Positions 11,668 through 24,303 of a stretch of DNA of 59,073 nt are shown piece by piece. The notes beneath the pieces were generated by a model that had not been told where the DNA came from, ran no database searches, and worked only from the letters and a program-made list of their open reading frames with translations. Location of the stretch: assembly GCA_021014945.1 (NCBI GenBank), contig MU266505.1:1-59073 (forward strand), read 5' to 3'. The stretch's first letter is position 1, and every line of letters begins with the position of its first letter. The position numbers and the translations under genes were made by a program. Source of the DNA: Leucogyrophana mollusca. Taxonomy: Eukaryota > Basidiomycota > Agaricomycetes > Boletales.

Positions 11668-14401
11668 TTAATATGTATATCGGAAATCAGGCGCGCGATC
11701 TCCCAAATCCTTCAGCTCTTGTGGCGAATACTCGATTTTTTCCCCTCGCTCAAGTGCCAATCTCTCAACCTCGTCCCTCTGCGCGTTGATTCGTCTGTAG
11801 AGTAGTACCACGACCGGTAGGGCAATGAAGCCCATACCAATGAGCATCAACTCTATGGCGTCTGGAGACGCAACACATCAGCGTCCTGTTTGTTTTGATC
11901 CGGTTGGAGAAGCGATGCTTACGTCCAAGGATGAATCGTGGCGAGTCTTGTGCCCTGTATATGTTCGATGCTACTAAGCTGATGAGATTCCCGATACCAA
12001 TGTGGAGCGCCATTCCTACACCTCGCTTGTATTGACCAGCGAGGTTATTGCCCAACCTATCGCAGGTCAGCCATGTACCAATAAAGTGAGTTGTTTCTTA
12101 CCAGGACAGAACCGCTGGGAAGGCGGCATAGCTCCCAATGACGCAGAAGTACGTGCCAAAATACTTCGCGCCGTTCGGTGCGTCAGAGATGTTAATGGCG
12201 AATCCGATGAGACTCATGAACAACCCCGCAAGGATGAAAGGCGATCGGAGTTTTAGCTTGTCTGAGTAGTGACCGACCATAATAAGGATGGCGGCTACAG
12301 GGATTGGGAGATGAGTTTCAAGAGATTTCGAAGGAGACTTGTAGCTCACTAGCGATCACGTATGGGGGAACCGTTAGCAGCTGGCTGATTGGCGTATTAT
12401 ACCCGAAGCTATGGCCGAATATGAGAACCCCGTGAAAGCGACCAGAGAGGGTTTACCTATTGATAATGGTACTACCGCGGAATTTGTGAGTTGAGTTTTC
12501 GGTGAAAGGCAAGCTGCAAGCACTCACGGCAGGAACAATGTAATACCAAGCACTGATGTCTGTTCAAAGTACGCCTTATGTACGAATAAGAGTACTTACG
12601 GGGACCGGTGACAGAGAAGTAAACCAGAATTTGCAACCAGACCTATAAGAACAAACTTGTTGAGATTCGGTGCCCCAGCGGGCGTTGTTGGCACAGTCAC
12701 GAACCTGCCAGTCGGTGCATGCAGCCCACACGTGTCGGAGTGCGAAACGCTCCTCCTCGCCGACAGAGGAATTATCATATTCTTTTGTTTAGTAGCACTC
12801 CTGTATCAGTACGATCTTCCGACATCAACGAGAACGTACTTTTCTTCCAGATAACGTAAGCGCGTTCTTCCTCAGTGAGGAACGTAGCAGTGTCGGCGAA
12901 GTCAACCACAGCTGTACATGACGATATAGTTAGCGTCATCGAAAGGATCGGAGGTGAAATTTGCAGTGGCTATATTTTGAAAGAGTAACAAAACCCACTG
13001 AAAAAGGCGACGAATGCTACCACTACTGTTGCGAGACCTTCAAGGATCTGGACGAGGTGTCAGATGTAGCTCATGTAGGGAGTAAATCCCATCGCACGAA
13101 GATCCATGACCAGCCTTCCAAGCCACCTATACCGTCCAAGAAGCCAATTGCAAACGCAAGAAGTCCCGAGAAGGCCCCTAGCCAAGCATTATGGTTAGCG
13201 ACTTGTGGGCTATGGAGGTGTCTCATGAACGCCAACCAGCTAAAGAAGCGGCCCCGTAGAAAATGCCGACGCGGTATTGGAGCATATGCCTAGGATACCA
13301 GAGCGTCAAGCTGTCAAAAAGGTCATTTAGAATGTGCTCTTGGCTGATGTGGTGCGCCAGCCGAAGACATCGACGAGAGTAGCCTCATACAATATATGTT
13401 GAACTCACTAGTAGATAGCACCCGGGAATAGCCCAGCTTCTGTTATCCCAAGACAAATGCGTACACCAACTAGTTGCGGGTACCTATCAATCTGAATATT
13501 AGAGGTCGAAGGTTCATAATGGCATGGGGCGAGCGTTTTACGTTTTGACGAGGCCCATTAATGTCCTGCGAGGTGATTAGCCTTCAATTTAGTATACTGG
13601 ATCTTATGGGCACAACATACATCGCAATGCCCCAGAGAATCTTCCCGAGAGTAAAGCATGGAGCGAATTTAGGTTTTCCGAGGATAATTGTCAAGTGCAC
13701 TCACCGTGATACCAGGCAGCCATCTGTAGATATGGTCCAAGTTAGACCTTTCTATGATTGATGCATATTATCATCACCTGGATGGTCGAAACAGCTTGAG
13801 GACGAGGCTAACGCAGGAGCAAATGAAAATTTGAGGCAGGGCCGGGAGGTAACAACATACTTTGCTGGACATTCACACAAGCAATATGGCTGAGGTCGGA
13901 AAAGTCAGCAGAGTGATAAAGAAAGCGACCAAGCAGCCTACAATATAATACATGGTCTGAGTAATCCGTGGTTAACAGTGAACCATGATGATCGGGGAAA
14001 CAAGGGCGTACCAGGGCAATGTTATATTTGTTTCCAGTCAGGTTCAACTGAGTAGTGAGTCCTTCTAACTTGGCATTCCCTGTAACAAGCATAAGTGACA
14101 CAGGTGCCCCACCAACCTGTTGACTTGCCAATGTTTCCTGTCAAACACTAGAGCGTTGGCACAGGTCTCCGATGTGGCTTGTAGAGTGCTTACCTCGGTC
14201 CAAGAAAGACAGTAAGTACATCAAACTTAGGATCGGCAAGATGCGCAAGTCGACTTTTCTCCACAGCCGTTTCTCTTCCTCCTCGCTTAGGACCACCGGA
14301 GGCGTGTTGGCATCGCTGGCGGTATCAGAATAAACCTCTTTCAGGTCTGGTCCATTGACTTGCTTCTCCTCGTAACTACTGGAACGGCGACGGCTAGTCA
14401 T
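11668..14401 (-). CDS. MFS transporter, allantoate/nicotinate permease (ACS/Dal5) type, copy 1
   Basis: This is a 12-TM proton-coupled plasma-membrane transporter for small organic anions such as allantoate, nicotinate or pantothenate; the substrate cannot be read from sequence. The N-terminus has the family signature LWRKVDLRILPILSLMYLLSFLDRGNIGNAK. TM1 leads to a 9-nt microexon at 14129-14137. Further exons give WLPGIT, TLMGLVKTYPQLVGVRICLG, LWYPRHMLQYRVGIFYGAASLAG, VGHYSDKLKLRSPFILAG, NNLAGQYKRGVGMALHI and the C-terminal ELKDLGDRAPDFRYTY, so the reading is complete. More than ten introns are present. It is divergent from the two paralogues at 17.8-23.8 kb, with SEC61 between. Both microexon neighbours join in frame only if a GC-AG donor follows the microexon. 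Confidence 0.85.
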
Positions 14402-15295
14402 GCTCGTCTCAACACTGAGAAAGATAAGGAGGGAAGAGAACGACAGGGCACACCTTCAGAGATCCTGGCTAGAAATATAGAGAATTGGAATGGAGTATGA
14501 TCGGATCTGTCAGTTCGGGACAGAAGCGACTTAAAAGATAGCCATAAATACGACCTTATCCACTGTACGAGAGTGATACTGGGACTTAGCGGATCCATTG
14601 CATGCCACATGACACTTTACGTGCCCACCGGAATCTGAAAGAACGCCGTCACCGCAGTGCGTGGTTGATGCAAAAAGTCATCGTAATCATCGTCATGATA
14701 CGAATTGCAAAGTGAAAGGGAAGCAAACCATGGCCAGTAACAGGGAACGGGTCTTCAGGGATTTTACATCAAGGTTTTGCCACCTGCCAACACCCGGATA
14801 ACGTTCACGTTAGCAGGAACAAAAAAGCCGCCAAACATTTTGGCGGAGACAGGCGTGGATGAATTTGGAGGAAGGGGTGGTCGCCGGTGGGACACTATGT
14901 TCATACCTGAAGGTTAAGTGCGCCAAGATCCAATGAATGCAGGACTCGAGATATGAGGGTTCGACCATTCACGCTCGGCGTGTGCCAGGCAAATGATAGA
15001 GGACAGGCACTATCGTCATCTCTCCGAGGAAACAAGGGTGATATCTTCGTGGGCGAAGTTTCAATGATGCATCGAGTCAGTCGGACGGTAGATATTATGC
15101 CAATGAGGTTCGACACCCTATTAAATAGCAGTGCTAAAGGTAGAGCAGGAGACCGTTGAATCCAGAGGTATCTAGAGATTTTACAAGCCACGTCACCCAG
15201 ACACACAAAAAGCGCAACGCGGGCATCCCCTTTTGTCTCTCCTTTTCATCTTCCGTACGGCGTGGAGAGCACGCGCGTCGGTCACGGTTAGCTCC
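14402..15295. other. Intergenic, no gene recognised
   Basis: The 5' flank of MFS copy 1 and 3' flank of SEC61 fill this stretch. The short frames on both strands show no recognisable domain. Confidence 0.5.
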
Positions 15296-17064
15296 TTACA
15301 TCAAGTCGCCAAAGGCCGCCATCTCAGGTCCACCCGATTCCTAAAGAACAATGAGTGAGGGTGATGGACGATAGAAAGCGTCCACTTACCCGGATGCCGA
15401 TCTCCCAGTAGCTATAAATGATTGTGACAGCCATGAGGATGCCAGTGCCGCTTCCGATGGCACCCATAAGGTCAGCAGCGACAGACAAAAGACCGAGGAT
15501 GGCACCACCGAATGCTGCAGCAGTGGGGATGACACGCTTGAGTTCCTTGTACATCGAGCCCTCACGATGACCAGCCATGACCTGAGGAGACGCGATGCGG
15601 TGAGAATACAGTATAGCGACCACAAGTGAATGGAATACCATTTGTTGATCCTTCAACTGCTTAGCGACGTCGCGAGGTCCGCTACCCGATACTTCAATCC
15701 AGGTCTTGGAGAAAAGGGCGCAGGCGGAAACAATGAACGTGACGTATAGAGCGGTGTGAATGGGGTCCAAGATAACGTCCTTCAGGGTGTGGGGAGGGGA
15801 CATGTAGTAAGCGAGACCAGAGACAGCACGAAGCTGAGGAGAGTCTTCCATAGGCTGCCATATACTAATCAGGGTCGCTCCTAAACCATACTTTAGAGGC
15901 ATCGACCTACCTCCCAGCTGCCGAGTATCTTGACCAGAATGTTAGATGGGAAACGGGTGGCAAGCATCTGAGAAACGATGAACACGTTGGACGTTAAGGC
16001 GGACTGCAACATGATAGGCATGTTCGACGTGTAGAATAGCTTCACAGGGTAGGAGCCGCGCTGACCACGGAAACGATTCGACTTGACGGGGATCTCGATA
16101 CGGAAACCTTGCATGTAAATCACAGCGGCGAAGACAACGACAGTCGCGAGCAAGTTCATGATGTTGGGGAGCCTGTCACGCCAGAAAGCCTCGCGCAACG
16201 CGCGACCCTTGTCGTTCCACGTAAACAAAAGGTGGAAAAGCGCAACGATAGCACCTTCGAACTCAGGTCCACGGCCGGTGTTGATGGTGGTGGGCGAGAA
16301 AGCCTTCCAGATGATAGACTCGCAGATGTTGGTCGCAATGAAAAGTGAAATACCGGAGCCGAGACCATAACCCTTCTGGAGCAGTTCGTCAAGAAGGATC
16401 ACAATCAAGGCAGCGGAGACCAGTTGGATGATCAGCAGGAGGCAGACACCAGCACCTAAATCGCTAGGTTGTCCGTAAAGACCAGTCACGACGTAGACAG
16501 TTGCATGTCCCAGCGATATAATCAGTGCGAAAACTGAAAATGTCGGTCAGTCTTGTTTACATGAAAACTGAACTCTCCAAGTTGCCTCACGTTTCTGGGC
16601 TCCACTGAAGAGGGCGCGGTCCTCCTTCAGACTGAAGTCGACTTCGATGAGGTTCGCGCCGGCCAAAAGCTGCATGATCATTCCACTAGTGACGATAGGA
16701 CTGATACCGAGTTCCATTAGGGTTCCACGGTTGGACGCGAGGATGACACGCATCCAATACAGAGGGTCAGACGAGTCGGAGGACATAATTCCGTAAAGTG
16801 GTACTTGGGAGCAAACCAAGAAAATGAGCAGGGTAACGGCGGTCCATAGAAGTTTTTGGTTGAAAGGAACCTATTTGCGCGTGAAAGATGCTCTCCGTTA
16901 GTATACTGCTGGTACGAATCTCCAGTTGCTACACACCTTCCGGTCTGGGGAAGAAACCTCTGGCAAAAGTGGAAGGAATGGTCGGACGAGATTCAAAAAC
17001 CGGACTGTTTCGCGGGCGTTAGTAGACGTAGAATGACATGGCAAAGATACTTACACCCGCTCAT
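15296..17064 (-). CDS. SEC61: Sec61 alpha, ER protein-conducting channel
   Basis: This is the pore subunit of the ER translocon, a ten-helix membrane protein that conducts nascent secretory and membrane proteins. The first coding exon is only 10 nt (17055-17064). Joined to the next it gives [20 protein letters not shown], the invariant Sec61 N-terminus. The plug region and lumenal helix follow ([19 protein letters not shown]), then [29 protein letters not shown], the pore-lining [62 protein letters not shown], and the cytosolic loop [15 protein letters not shown]. The last exon encodes [14 protein letters not shown] before TAA. Only a few introns interrupt it. It is a strong housekeeping anchor sitting between transporter paralogues. 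Confidence 0.96.
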
Positions 17065-17758
17065 GGTGGTCAAAGGCCAAGAAGCGGCTGGGGGAAGAAA
17101 TGTAGAAACGTTTGGACTTGTGGGATTTGCTCGTCCAAGTTCAAACGCCAATTTCTCGACAGACGTGGCAGCACCAAACAACCGTCAACATGGCCAATAT
17201 TTCACCGCCACTGTCCACATACGTCCTTCAAGCTCGTGCTCATTGATAATGGCATCTGCTACAACTGGGTAACTGCACTCTATAGCTCATCACCGTGGCC
17301 TCGTCATTCCAGCGAGTTGACCGTGCACTAGACAAGGTCAAACAATATTTCCACAATATTTTGATCCTGCTCGTTATAGATATGAGGACGAGGAACCCAC
17401 CAGCTGTCAACGATCAGAATGAAAATCTGAACGTTGGACTCGCCTCTTTCTCTGGTGAGAGGATTGTGATATCTTTTGGCACTTTCATTGTCGTATTACG
17501 GTTCGCAAATCATAAGTCTAGTCACCGTTGCAGCCGCGATCCGCACGCCGTGCTATTAAAGAAGGCCACGAGCCACCAGCAAGGTGCCGGTGTCATGTGC
17601 GAGGTCTTGTGCCTTCGTGAATGCAGGCCTTGTCGTAATCACCATCAAAATCCAGCTCCTCAGTGGACCCTGGTCGTATTTTTATACTCGCTCACAACGA
17701 TCCGACTTTACACCGCTCAGCCAATAGATAGGCAGTGAGGTCTTCTTCCTTCCGTATC
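17065..17758. other. Divergent promoter region, SEC61 / MFS copy 2
   Basis: The two start codons face away from each other across about 700 nt. There are open frames on both strands but no recognisable protein. Confidence 0.5.
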
Positions 17759-20482
17759 ATGTCTTCCCCCGACGAAAAACTGAACGGCAGGTGCGCCTTA
17801 CCCGCAGAACTTATTGAGGACACCAGCTACGACGCTCCTCCCCTGCCGATCATCTTTACTCCAGAAGAGGAGAGAAGAATCTGGAGAAAAGTCGACATAC
17901 GACTGATGCCTATCTTGAGTTTGATGTACCTTCTTTCGTTCTTAGACCGAGGTGCTTTCCATGCCGCGAGATGACTCCCAACGTTACACGCTGACCTTTT
18001 GTGATGGTAGGCAATATTGGTCAGCCGGTTGTTCAGTCCAATTCCTGCACATCATTGAGAGCACGACTTCATTTTGTGTAGGAAACGCCAAACTTGAAGG
18101 ACTAACAGCCCAATTGAATCTCACAGGAGATCAATACAACATAGCTTTGGTTTGCCAGGTTTTTTTCCCTCATCCGGCGAATAATTGAAACTCGCTTCAC
18201 CTCCTGCTAAAGACCATGTTCTTCATTGTAAGCCGCCCGTATTTTCTGTCATGCGCACTTTCTTATCACTCTGTTCACTATTAGCCGTACTGCATTTTCG
18301 AGTGTCCTTCCAAGTACGATCTTCGCTCATGGCCGTCACACGTAGTCTTACATTTTAAGGTAGTCTCGTCCTGAAGTTGTTTCGCCCTTCGAGGTAAAAG
18401 TTCGATGTGTCCGAGGGGCGGAAGGCTGACTGCATCCTGGCTGTGCTGTCTACAGGTGGCTTCCCGGCATTACCGTCAGCGCCATAGTCCTGTTTCATCC
18501 CTTTCGAGGCTGACAAAATGCACAGATTATCTGGGGTATTGCAATGTGCGTAGTTTGTCTGAACGCCCTATTTTAAGCAGCAAATGGAAAAATCTCTCTT
18601 CCTAGGACTCTTATGAGTCTCGTAAAAACGTAATTATCTTATCTCTCTTCTCTACACAAGCTAAAGAACTGCGCTAGATACCCTCAGCTGGTTGGAGTGC
18701 GCCTGTGTCTTGGCGTGGCGGAAGCTGGGTTATTCCCCGGTGTTGTATACTAGTAAGTTGCGTTTCTCATACTTTATGCGGCGCTCGACGGATGAGACTC
18801 GGTCTTATTGAAGATTGTCTTCCTATTTTTTGATGTCAGTCTTACTCTGTGGTATCCACGAGAAATGTTACAGTATCGTGTAGCGTTATTCTTCGGAGCA
18901 GCATCACTTGCCGGTGAGCAAGTTTACATCGGCTACATACCAAGCGACAACGTTTTAAATCATTTCTCCGCAGGCGCATTTTCCGGTCTCTTCGCGTTCG
19001 GGATTGGCTTCATGAGCGGCACGGCTGGCTTGCTCGGCTGGTCATGGATCTTTGTTTGTCCCTCGTGTTGCCGAGCTGACTTGTTACTGATATGTTTTAC
19101 AGCTACTAGAAGGGATTGCTACGGTCCTTGTTGCTGTTGTTGCGCTTTTCAGTACGTCGACCGGGGTTATCGCATGATTCTATGCGATCGTGAATGGTGA
19201 ATACCCCAATTTTTGTAGCGATGGTTGATTTTCCCGACACCGCAAACTTTCTGACGCCAGAGGAGCGTTCTTTCATCGTCTGGAGAAAACGTACGCACAG
19301 ACCTCTTTCCGCGTCGCTCACTGAATGTAACACTTTGTGCTTCTTAGGATATGACACTTCCTCTGTCGGAGAAACCGAACACTTTGCGGCTCGACACGTA
19401 TGGGCCGCATTCACTGACTGGCAGGTGCGCATCTCCACGCGATTTTTTTCACTGTCACTCGGTGAAATTCACTACGTAGGTTTGGTTGTGTGCGCTGATC
19501 AACGTCTCTGTTATTGGACCCCGTTAGTGTCCCTATACTCGTGCTGGAACTTCTCTGACTTTTATGGCGTCGGGTCATCAGTCTACGCCATAACCCTCTT
19601 CTTGCCGTTCGTCCATCGTGTTCATAAAGAGAATAGGCAGCGACTGATTTTATCTATCGCGTAGTACAATTATTTCGGAGTATGTTACTATTATTATTCG
19701 CATTGTCCCCTTGCTCACAGACTTCCCAGCTTCGGTTATGACACGACTGTCAGCGAGCTATTGACCATCCCTCCCTATGTGGTTGCCAGTAGGCCATTCC
19801 TTCTTGCCCCGTCGGTAATGTCCCACTGATCTTTCACTCATCATAACAGCTGTTATACTCCTCGTATTTGCTCATTACTCAGACCAGTTCAAATTACGCT
19901 CGCCATTCATCTTCGCCGGGCTCCTCACTTCTCTCACTGGGTTTGCAATCAACATCTCAAATGCACCAAGTGGAGCAAAATACTTTGGGACGTTTTGTTG
20001 TGTAATCGGAAGCTATGCTGCTTTCCCAGGGGTCATCGCTTGGTCAGTTCCGCCAACTATCCAACATCCGTCACTCGCGAACATGATTGTTGCGTCAGGC
20101 TAGGCAGTAACCTCGCGGGTCAATACAAGCGCGGCGTTGGGTTGGCCTTGATCATCTGCTTCGGAAATCTCAGTGGCGCTGTAGCGTCTAACGTTTACAG
20201 GACGGGGGACTCTCCGAGGTACATACTCGGCCGTAAGTTTCATTAGGCTGTCTGGTTTTCGTTTCATTGGTGGCTGACTCGTAGCGGTGTGCAGATGCCA
20301 TCGAGCTTCTCTTCGTCGGCATCGGTGTGATATCAGTGCCGATCGTCGTTCTGACGTATCGACGGATCAACAGTCAGAGACGCTGCCACTGTGGGTTGGA
20401 GGACAGGGGAAAGGGGAGGCACACAGATCAAGAACTTCGGGAACTTGGCGATCGGGCACCTAACTTCAGGTACATACTGTAG
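17759..20482 (+). CDS. MFS transporter, ACS/Dal5 type, copy 2
   Basis: This is a paralogue of the gene at 11668-14401, on the opposite strand. The start is MSSPDEKLNG; an upstream in-frame ATG at 17735 would add eight residues. Exon 1 ends at LSLMYLLSFLDRG and is followed by the 9-nt microexon at 18011-18019. Recognisable exons in order give GNAKLEGLTAQLNLTG, PYCIFECPSK, RWLPGIT, TLMSLVKT, YPQLVGVRLCLGVAEAGLFPG, LWYPREMLQYRVALFFGAASLAG, AFSGLFAFGIGFMSGTAG, VDFPDTANFLTPEERSF, HYSDQFKLRSPFIFAG and NLAGQYKRGVGLALI. The C-terminus ELRELGDRAPNFRYIL ends at TAG. The tail just before it (RRCHCGLEDRGKGRH) is diverged and shorter than in copies 1 and 3. The segment between VIGP and the TIPPYVVA helix is hard to splice cleanly, so local decay cannot be excluded. 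Confidence 0.75.
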
Positions 20483-21061
20483 TTCCCCCTTGTGACTCAC
20501 ATGTGCTGGCCGTGGAGGGACATGATCCTCGCGTTTTTTGCCAGGCGCCAGCAGACTTTCAACACTCACATGACCGTTGACCTAGTTGGGGAGTGTTAGA
20601 AATGCCCTGGTGTCACATGTCTGTTAACACTACACTATTCTCACCCATGTCCATAATGCGCCGGTTATGCTTATCTCGGCGCCAAGTCGCTTCGCCATTC
20701 TGATGCTACCGACGCCACCTCAAAGCTCTCTAAGCCCACTGAAGCACCACTAAAGCGCGTTGATTTGGTTTTTGCTGCAATGACCTTCCCTCCGAAGCGC
20801 TGCGTGTCACTCGGATCCAATTCTGCCATATTGCGATGCTTTTGTATAGTGCTTTCGCGTCCACCATCAAAATGTGGTTTGGGAAGCGCTGAGGAACACC
20901 GCGTCCATTTCCATTGCCGAACGCTAATTTATTGGATCAAGATCAAAGCTGATCAAAGTCCTATTTTTGCCTCCATGGATCTTGACGTTCGTCCGATCAC
21001 ACCCCGCACTTTATAACAGGTACATTCCTCCTCTCCGGAAGACTCTTCCTTCGCTTTTCAG
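20483..21061. other. Intergenic between MFS copies 2 and 3
   Basis: No gene is recognised. A TTTATAA word about 50 nt before the ATG at 21062 may serve as TATA element. Confidence 0.4.
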
Positions 21062-23757
21062 ATGTCCTCCACGGTCAAGAACGAACTGAGTGCGGGCCTC
21101 AGTCGCTCTAGCATTTCGGATGACAAGCAGAATCATGCATCACAGTTGGAACACGCAGATGCTGTAGGCGATGCTAATACCCCGCCATATAGCCTGAATG
21201 TGGAACAGGAGCGAAAACTATGGAGAAAGGTCGATTTGCGACTCATGCCGATCCTAAGCTTGATGTATCTGCTGTCTTTCTTGGATCGAGGCGAGTGCCA
21301 TTTGTGCTCCTCATTACTTATGCACTGAACGAGCTCGCGGCTGTTACAGGAAATATCGGTTAGTCAACGCATGATTTGAATGACTGATATTAACGACGCA
21401 GCCCGTAGGTAACGCCAAGTTAGACGGACTTACCACTCAGTTAGACCTCACTGGGAACACATACAACATCGCTCTGGTTTGGCTCTTTCCTTCAAATGTA
21501 GCATTCGTGTCGCGCGCTGACATCGGTCGTGCAGACGATGTTCTTTATCGTAGGTCGTATCCGCCCAGAATCGGCATCCATTTAACACTCTTTGCAGCCG
21601 TATTGCGTGTTCGAGTGTCCTGCAAAGTATATGTCTCTGTTCCCGCACCGCTCATTTTTGTTAACGGTTCTGATCCAGTCTTGTCCTCAAGCTATTCAGA
21701 CCGTCCAGGTGAGCTCGCCGTCATGTTTTTTGTTAATCACGCCTAAAGCAACATCGACAGATGGCTTCCTGGAATCATGGTGAGCATGTCATTCCCAACG
21801 CTTCCAGGCAAAACGAAACTCATGCCGTGAAAACACCGTATAGATCATTTGGGGAATTATCATGTATGTCAATCACCGAGCCAGTGTTATATTTCTTAGA
21901 TGGTGACCGGGAAACGTACAGGACTTTGATGAGTCTCGTCAAAACGTATCTATCTCGACTTTTCGTTAGAAACGCGCAAGCCCAGGCTTAATGTATATTG
22001 ATAGGTACCCCCAGCTTGTCGGAGTGCGCATCTGCCTCGGAGTTGCGGAAGCAGGGCTTTTCCCCGGGGTCGTGTACTAGTATGTATCTATTGCATTGAA
22101 CTGTCGTTCTTTGCCGAGCACATGACCTGACCGCAGACACAACCCATAGCCTCTCTCTGTGGTATCCTCGGCACATGCTCCAGTACCGAGTTGGGCTTTT
22201 CTTCGGAGCGGCTACCATTGCCGGTCAGTGTTTGCTTTATGATTATAGACGGGGCTCATTACCAATTTCAACGGCTCAGGCGCTTTTTCGGGTCTTCTTG
22301 CATTTGCCATCGGCTACATGGCCGGTACGGCCGGCTTGGAAGGATGGTCATGGATTTTCGTATGTTCAGCATCACCCCTCATGCAGTATCTAGTTTAACC
22401 ACCTGCTCAGCTTCTGGAGGGTCTCGCGACGATAGTAGTTGCTGTGACTGCCTTGTTTAGTGAGTTCCATCCATACGTCTTCTACGTTCAACCATTCACG
22501 CACGGAAAAGTTTTGGTGGACTTTCCAGACACGGCAGCTTTTCTTACTCAAGAAGAGCGCGCATTTATCATTTGGAGGAAGAGTGCGTTCGTGACTATCT
22601 GTCCGACTGGTGTTCTAACCAAACCTATTCAGAGTACGACAACTCGTCCGTTGGCGAGGAGGAAAATTTTGCAACTCGACATGTGTGGGCTGCATTCGCG
22701 GATTGGCAGGTCTGTCTCTGCCAACTCCGTCACCGAGGCATTGAGATTCATCCTATCATTTCTAACAGGTCTGGATGCATATCCTAGTCTACATGTCCAT
22801 CGTCGCTCCTCGTAAGTCCACCGGCTCGGCGTGCAAACCATAGCTGAAGCTGTCATATTGTCAGTTTACGGAATCACTTTATTCCTGCCGTGAGTGCTCA
22901 TAGTTACTGCTACTAACGACAACAAACTAACTCGGTGTGCCCTCTGCAGGACGATTATCAAAGAGTGCGCCGTCTGCTGAATTCGTGCTGTGGGCTGCTA
23001 ACGCGGGATCACTAGCTTTGGGTACGACACGCCGATCAGCCAACTACTCACTGTACCCCCATATGTGGTCGCAAGTATGGGCTTTTGAATTCTTTACCAC
23101 CGCCGCACTGATATTTGACATTTTCAGCCATCGTTCTACTCGTATTCGCACACTACTCGGACAAGCTGAAGACCCGTTCGCCTTTCGTCCTTGCGGGGCT
23201 CGTCATGTGTTTAATTGGGTTCTCCATCAACATCTCAAACGCCTCAAGCGGAGCCAAGTACTTCGGAACATTCTTTTGTGTCACGGGAAGCTACGCAGCG
23301 TTTCCCGGGATCGTATGCTGGTGCGCGCCGTGAATGAGTGCATGCTATGTTGACCTTGACTGAAACTTTTCTAGGCTCGGAAACAACCTCGCCGGACAAT
23401 ATAAGCGCGGCGTAGGCATGGCACTCCATATCGGCATCGGAAACCTTAGCGGGGCAGTCGCTTCAAACATCTATAGGACACAAGACTCACCGCGATTCAT
23501 CTTGGGGCGTAAGTATGGTATCTTTGCGCCGAATTGCGTCATTTGCTAATATTTCAAGTTCAGATGGCATAGAGCTCATGTTCGTTGGCATCGGCTTCAT
23601 CACCTTGCCAATCATTGTACTTGTGTACAGGCGGATAAATCGACGACGGGACGAGGACGCGCGACTCGCGCTCGAGCAAGGAGAAAAGAACCGGTACACG
23701 CCGCAGGAACTCAGGGAACTGGGAGACCGTGCCCCAGACTTTCGGTATACGTACTGA
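21062..23757 (+). CDS. MFS transporter, ACS/Dal5 type, copy 3
   Basis: This third paralogue is in tandem with copy 2. The cytosolic N-terminus (MSSTVKNELSAG, acidic, about 50 residues) leads to ERKLWRKVDLRLMPILSLMY, TM1 and LDRG. The 9-nt microexon lies at 21350-21358, then come GNAKLDGLTTQLDLTGNTYN, a YCVFECPAK segment, YPQLVGVRICLGVAEAGLFPG, LWYPRHMLQYRVGLFFGAATIAG, VDFPDTAAFLTQEERAF, the STF-type loop with EEENFATRHVWAAFADWQ, HYSDKLKTRSPFVLAG and NNLAGQYKRGVGMALHIG. The C-terminal exon carries VLVYRRINRRRDED and ELRELGDRAPDFRYTY. The product should have 12 TM helices. It is closer to copy 1 in the C-terminal exon than to copy 2, so the tandem order does not simply reflect the last duplication. 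Confidence 0.83.
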
Positions 23758-24155
23758 GCGTCGTGTATGGTTGATACATGTTCTCGTCTCGGCGTCCGAA
23801 TGCAAGGGTTCCTCAGCATCCCAACAGCCATGGCGCTGCAAATATAACATTAATCGTCGCCGCGTTTCGATGCTTCTGCACCGTGTTTCAAAGGGGGGAG
23901 AGTGTGTGAAGAGTCCTGGCCCATCCAGACGTGCTACCCCACCAGCATCATGATTTCCGGGACGATTCCCACCCTCATTTGCTTTCCTGATAGCTTAGCT
24001 TACTGGATCATTTATATCCACCACCAAAAAGTGCGTTTCTTGATGATTGCCCGGAGAGCTCGGAGCCATTCGTACCAGTGATGCTAGGTGATGCTGTTCA
24101 TGCATGCTCGCCCCTGAAACTAGGGACGCCGTGTTCTCCCGCTTATTGCGCTCGT
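23758..24155. other. Intergenic, upstream of HET gene
   Basis: No gene is recognised here. Confidence 0.5.
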
Positions 24156-24163
24156 TATATAAG
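24156..24163 (+). promoter_or_regulatory. TATA box of HET-domain gene
   Basis: TATATAAG lies about 140 nt before the proposed ATG at 24304. That leaves room for a roughly 100-nt leader. Confidence 0.5.
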
Positions 24164-24303
24164 GCAGCACACGTTAGAACAGGCGCTGGAACAACGGCCA
24201 CATCTGCATCTCTCTAATCCTTCCTCTGCGAGCTTGTCTCCGGTGGGTCATTGATATAACCACAGGGGATGCTCTGAGGGTGTCTTGAACTTGAACGTAG
24301 TAC

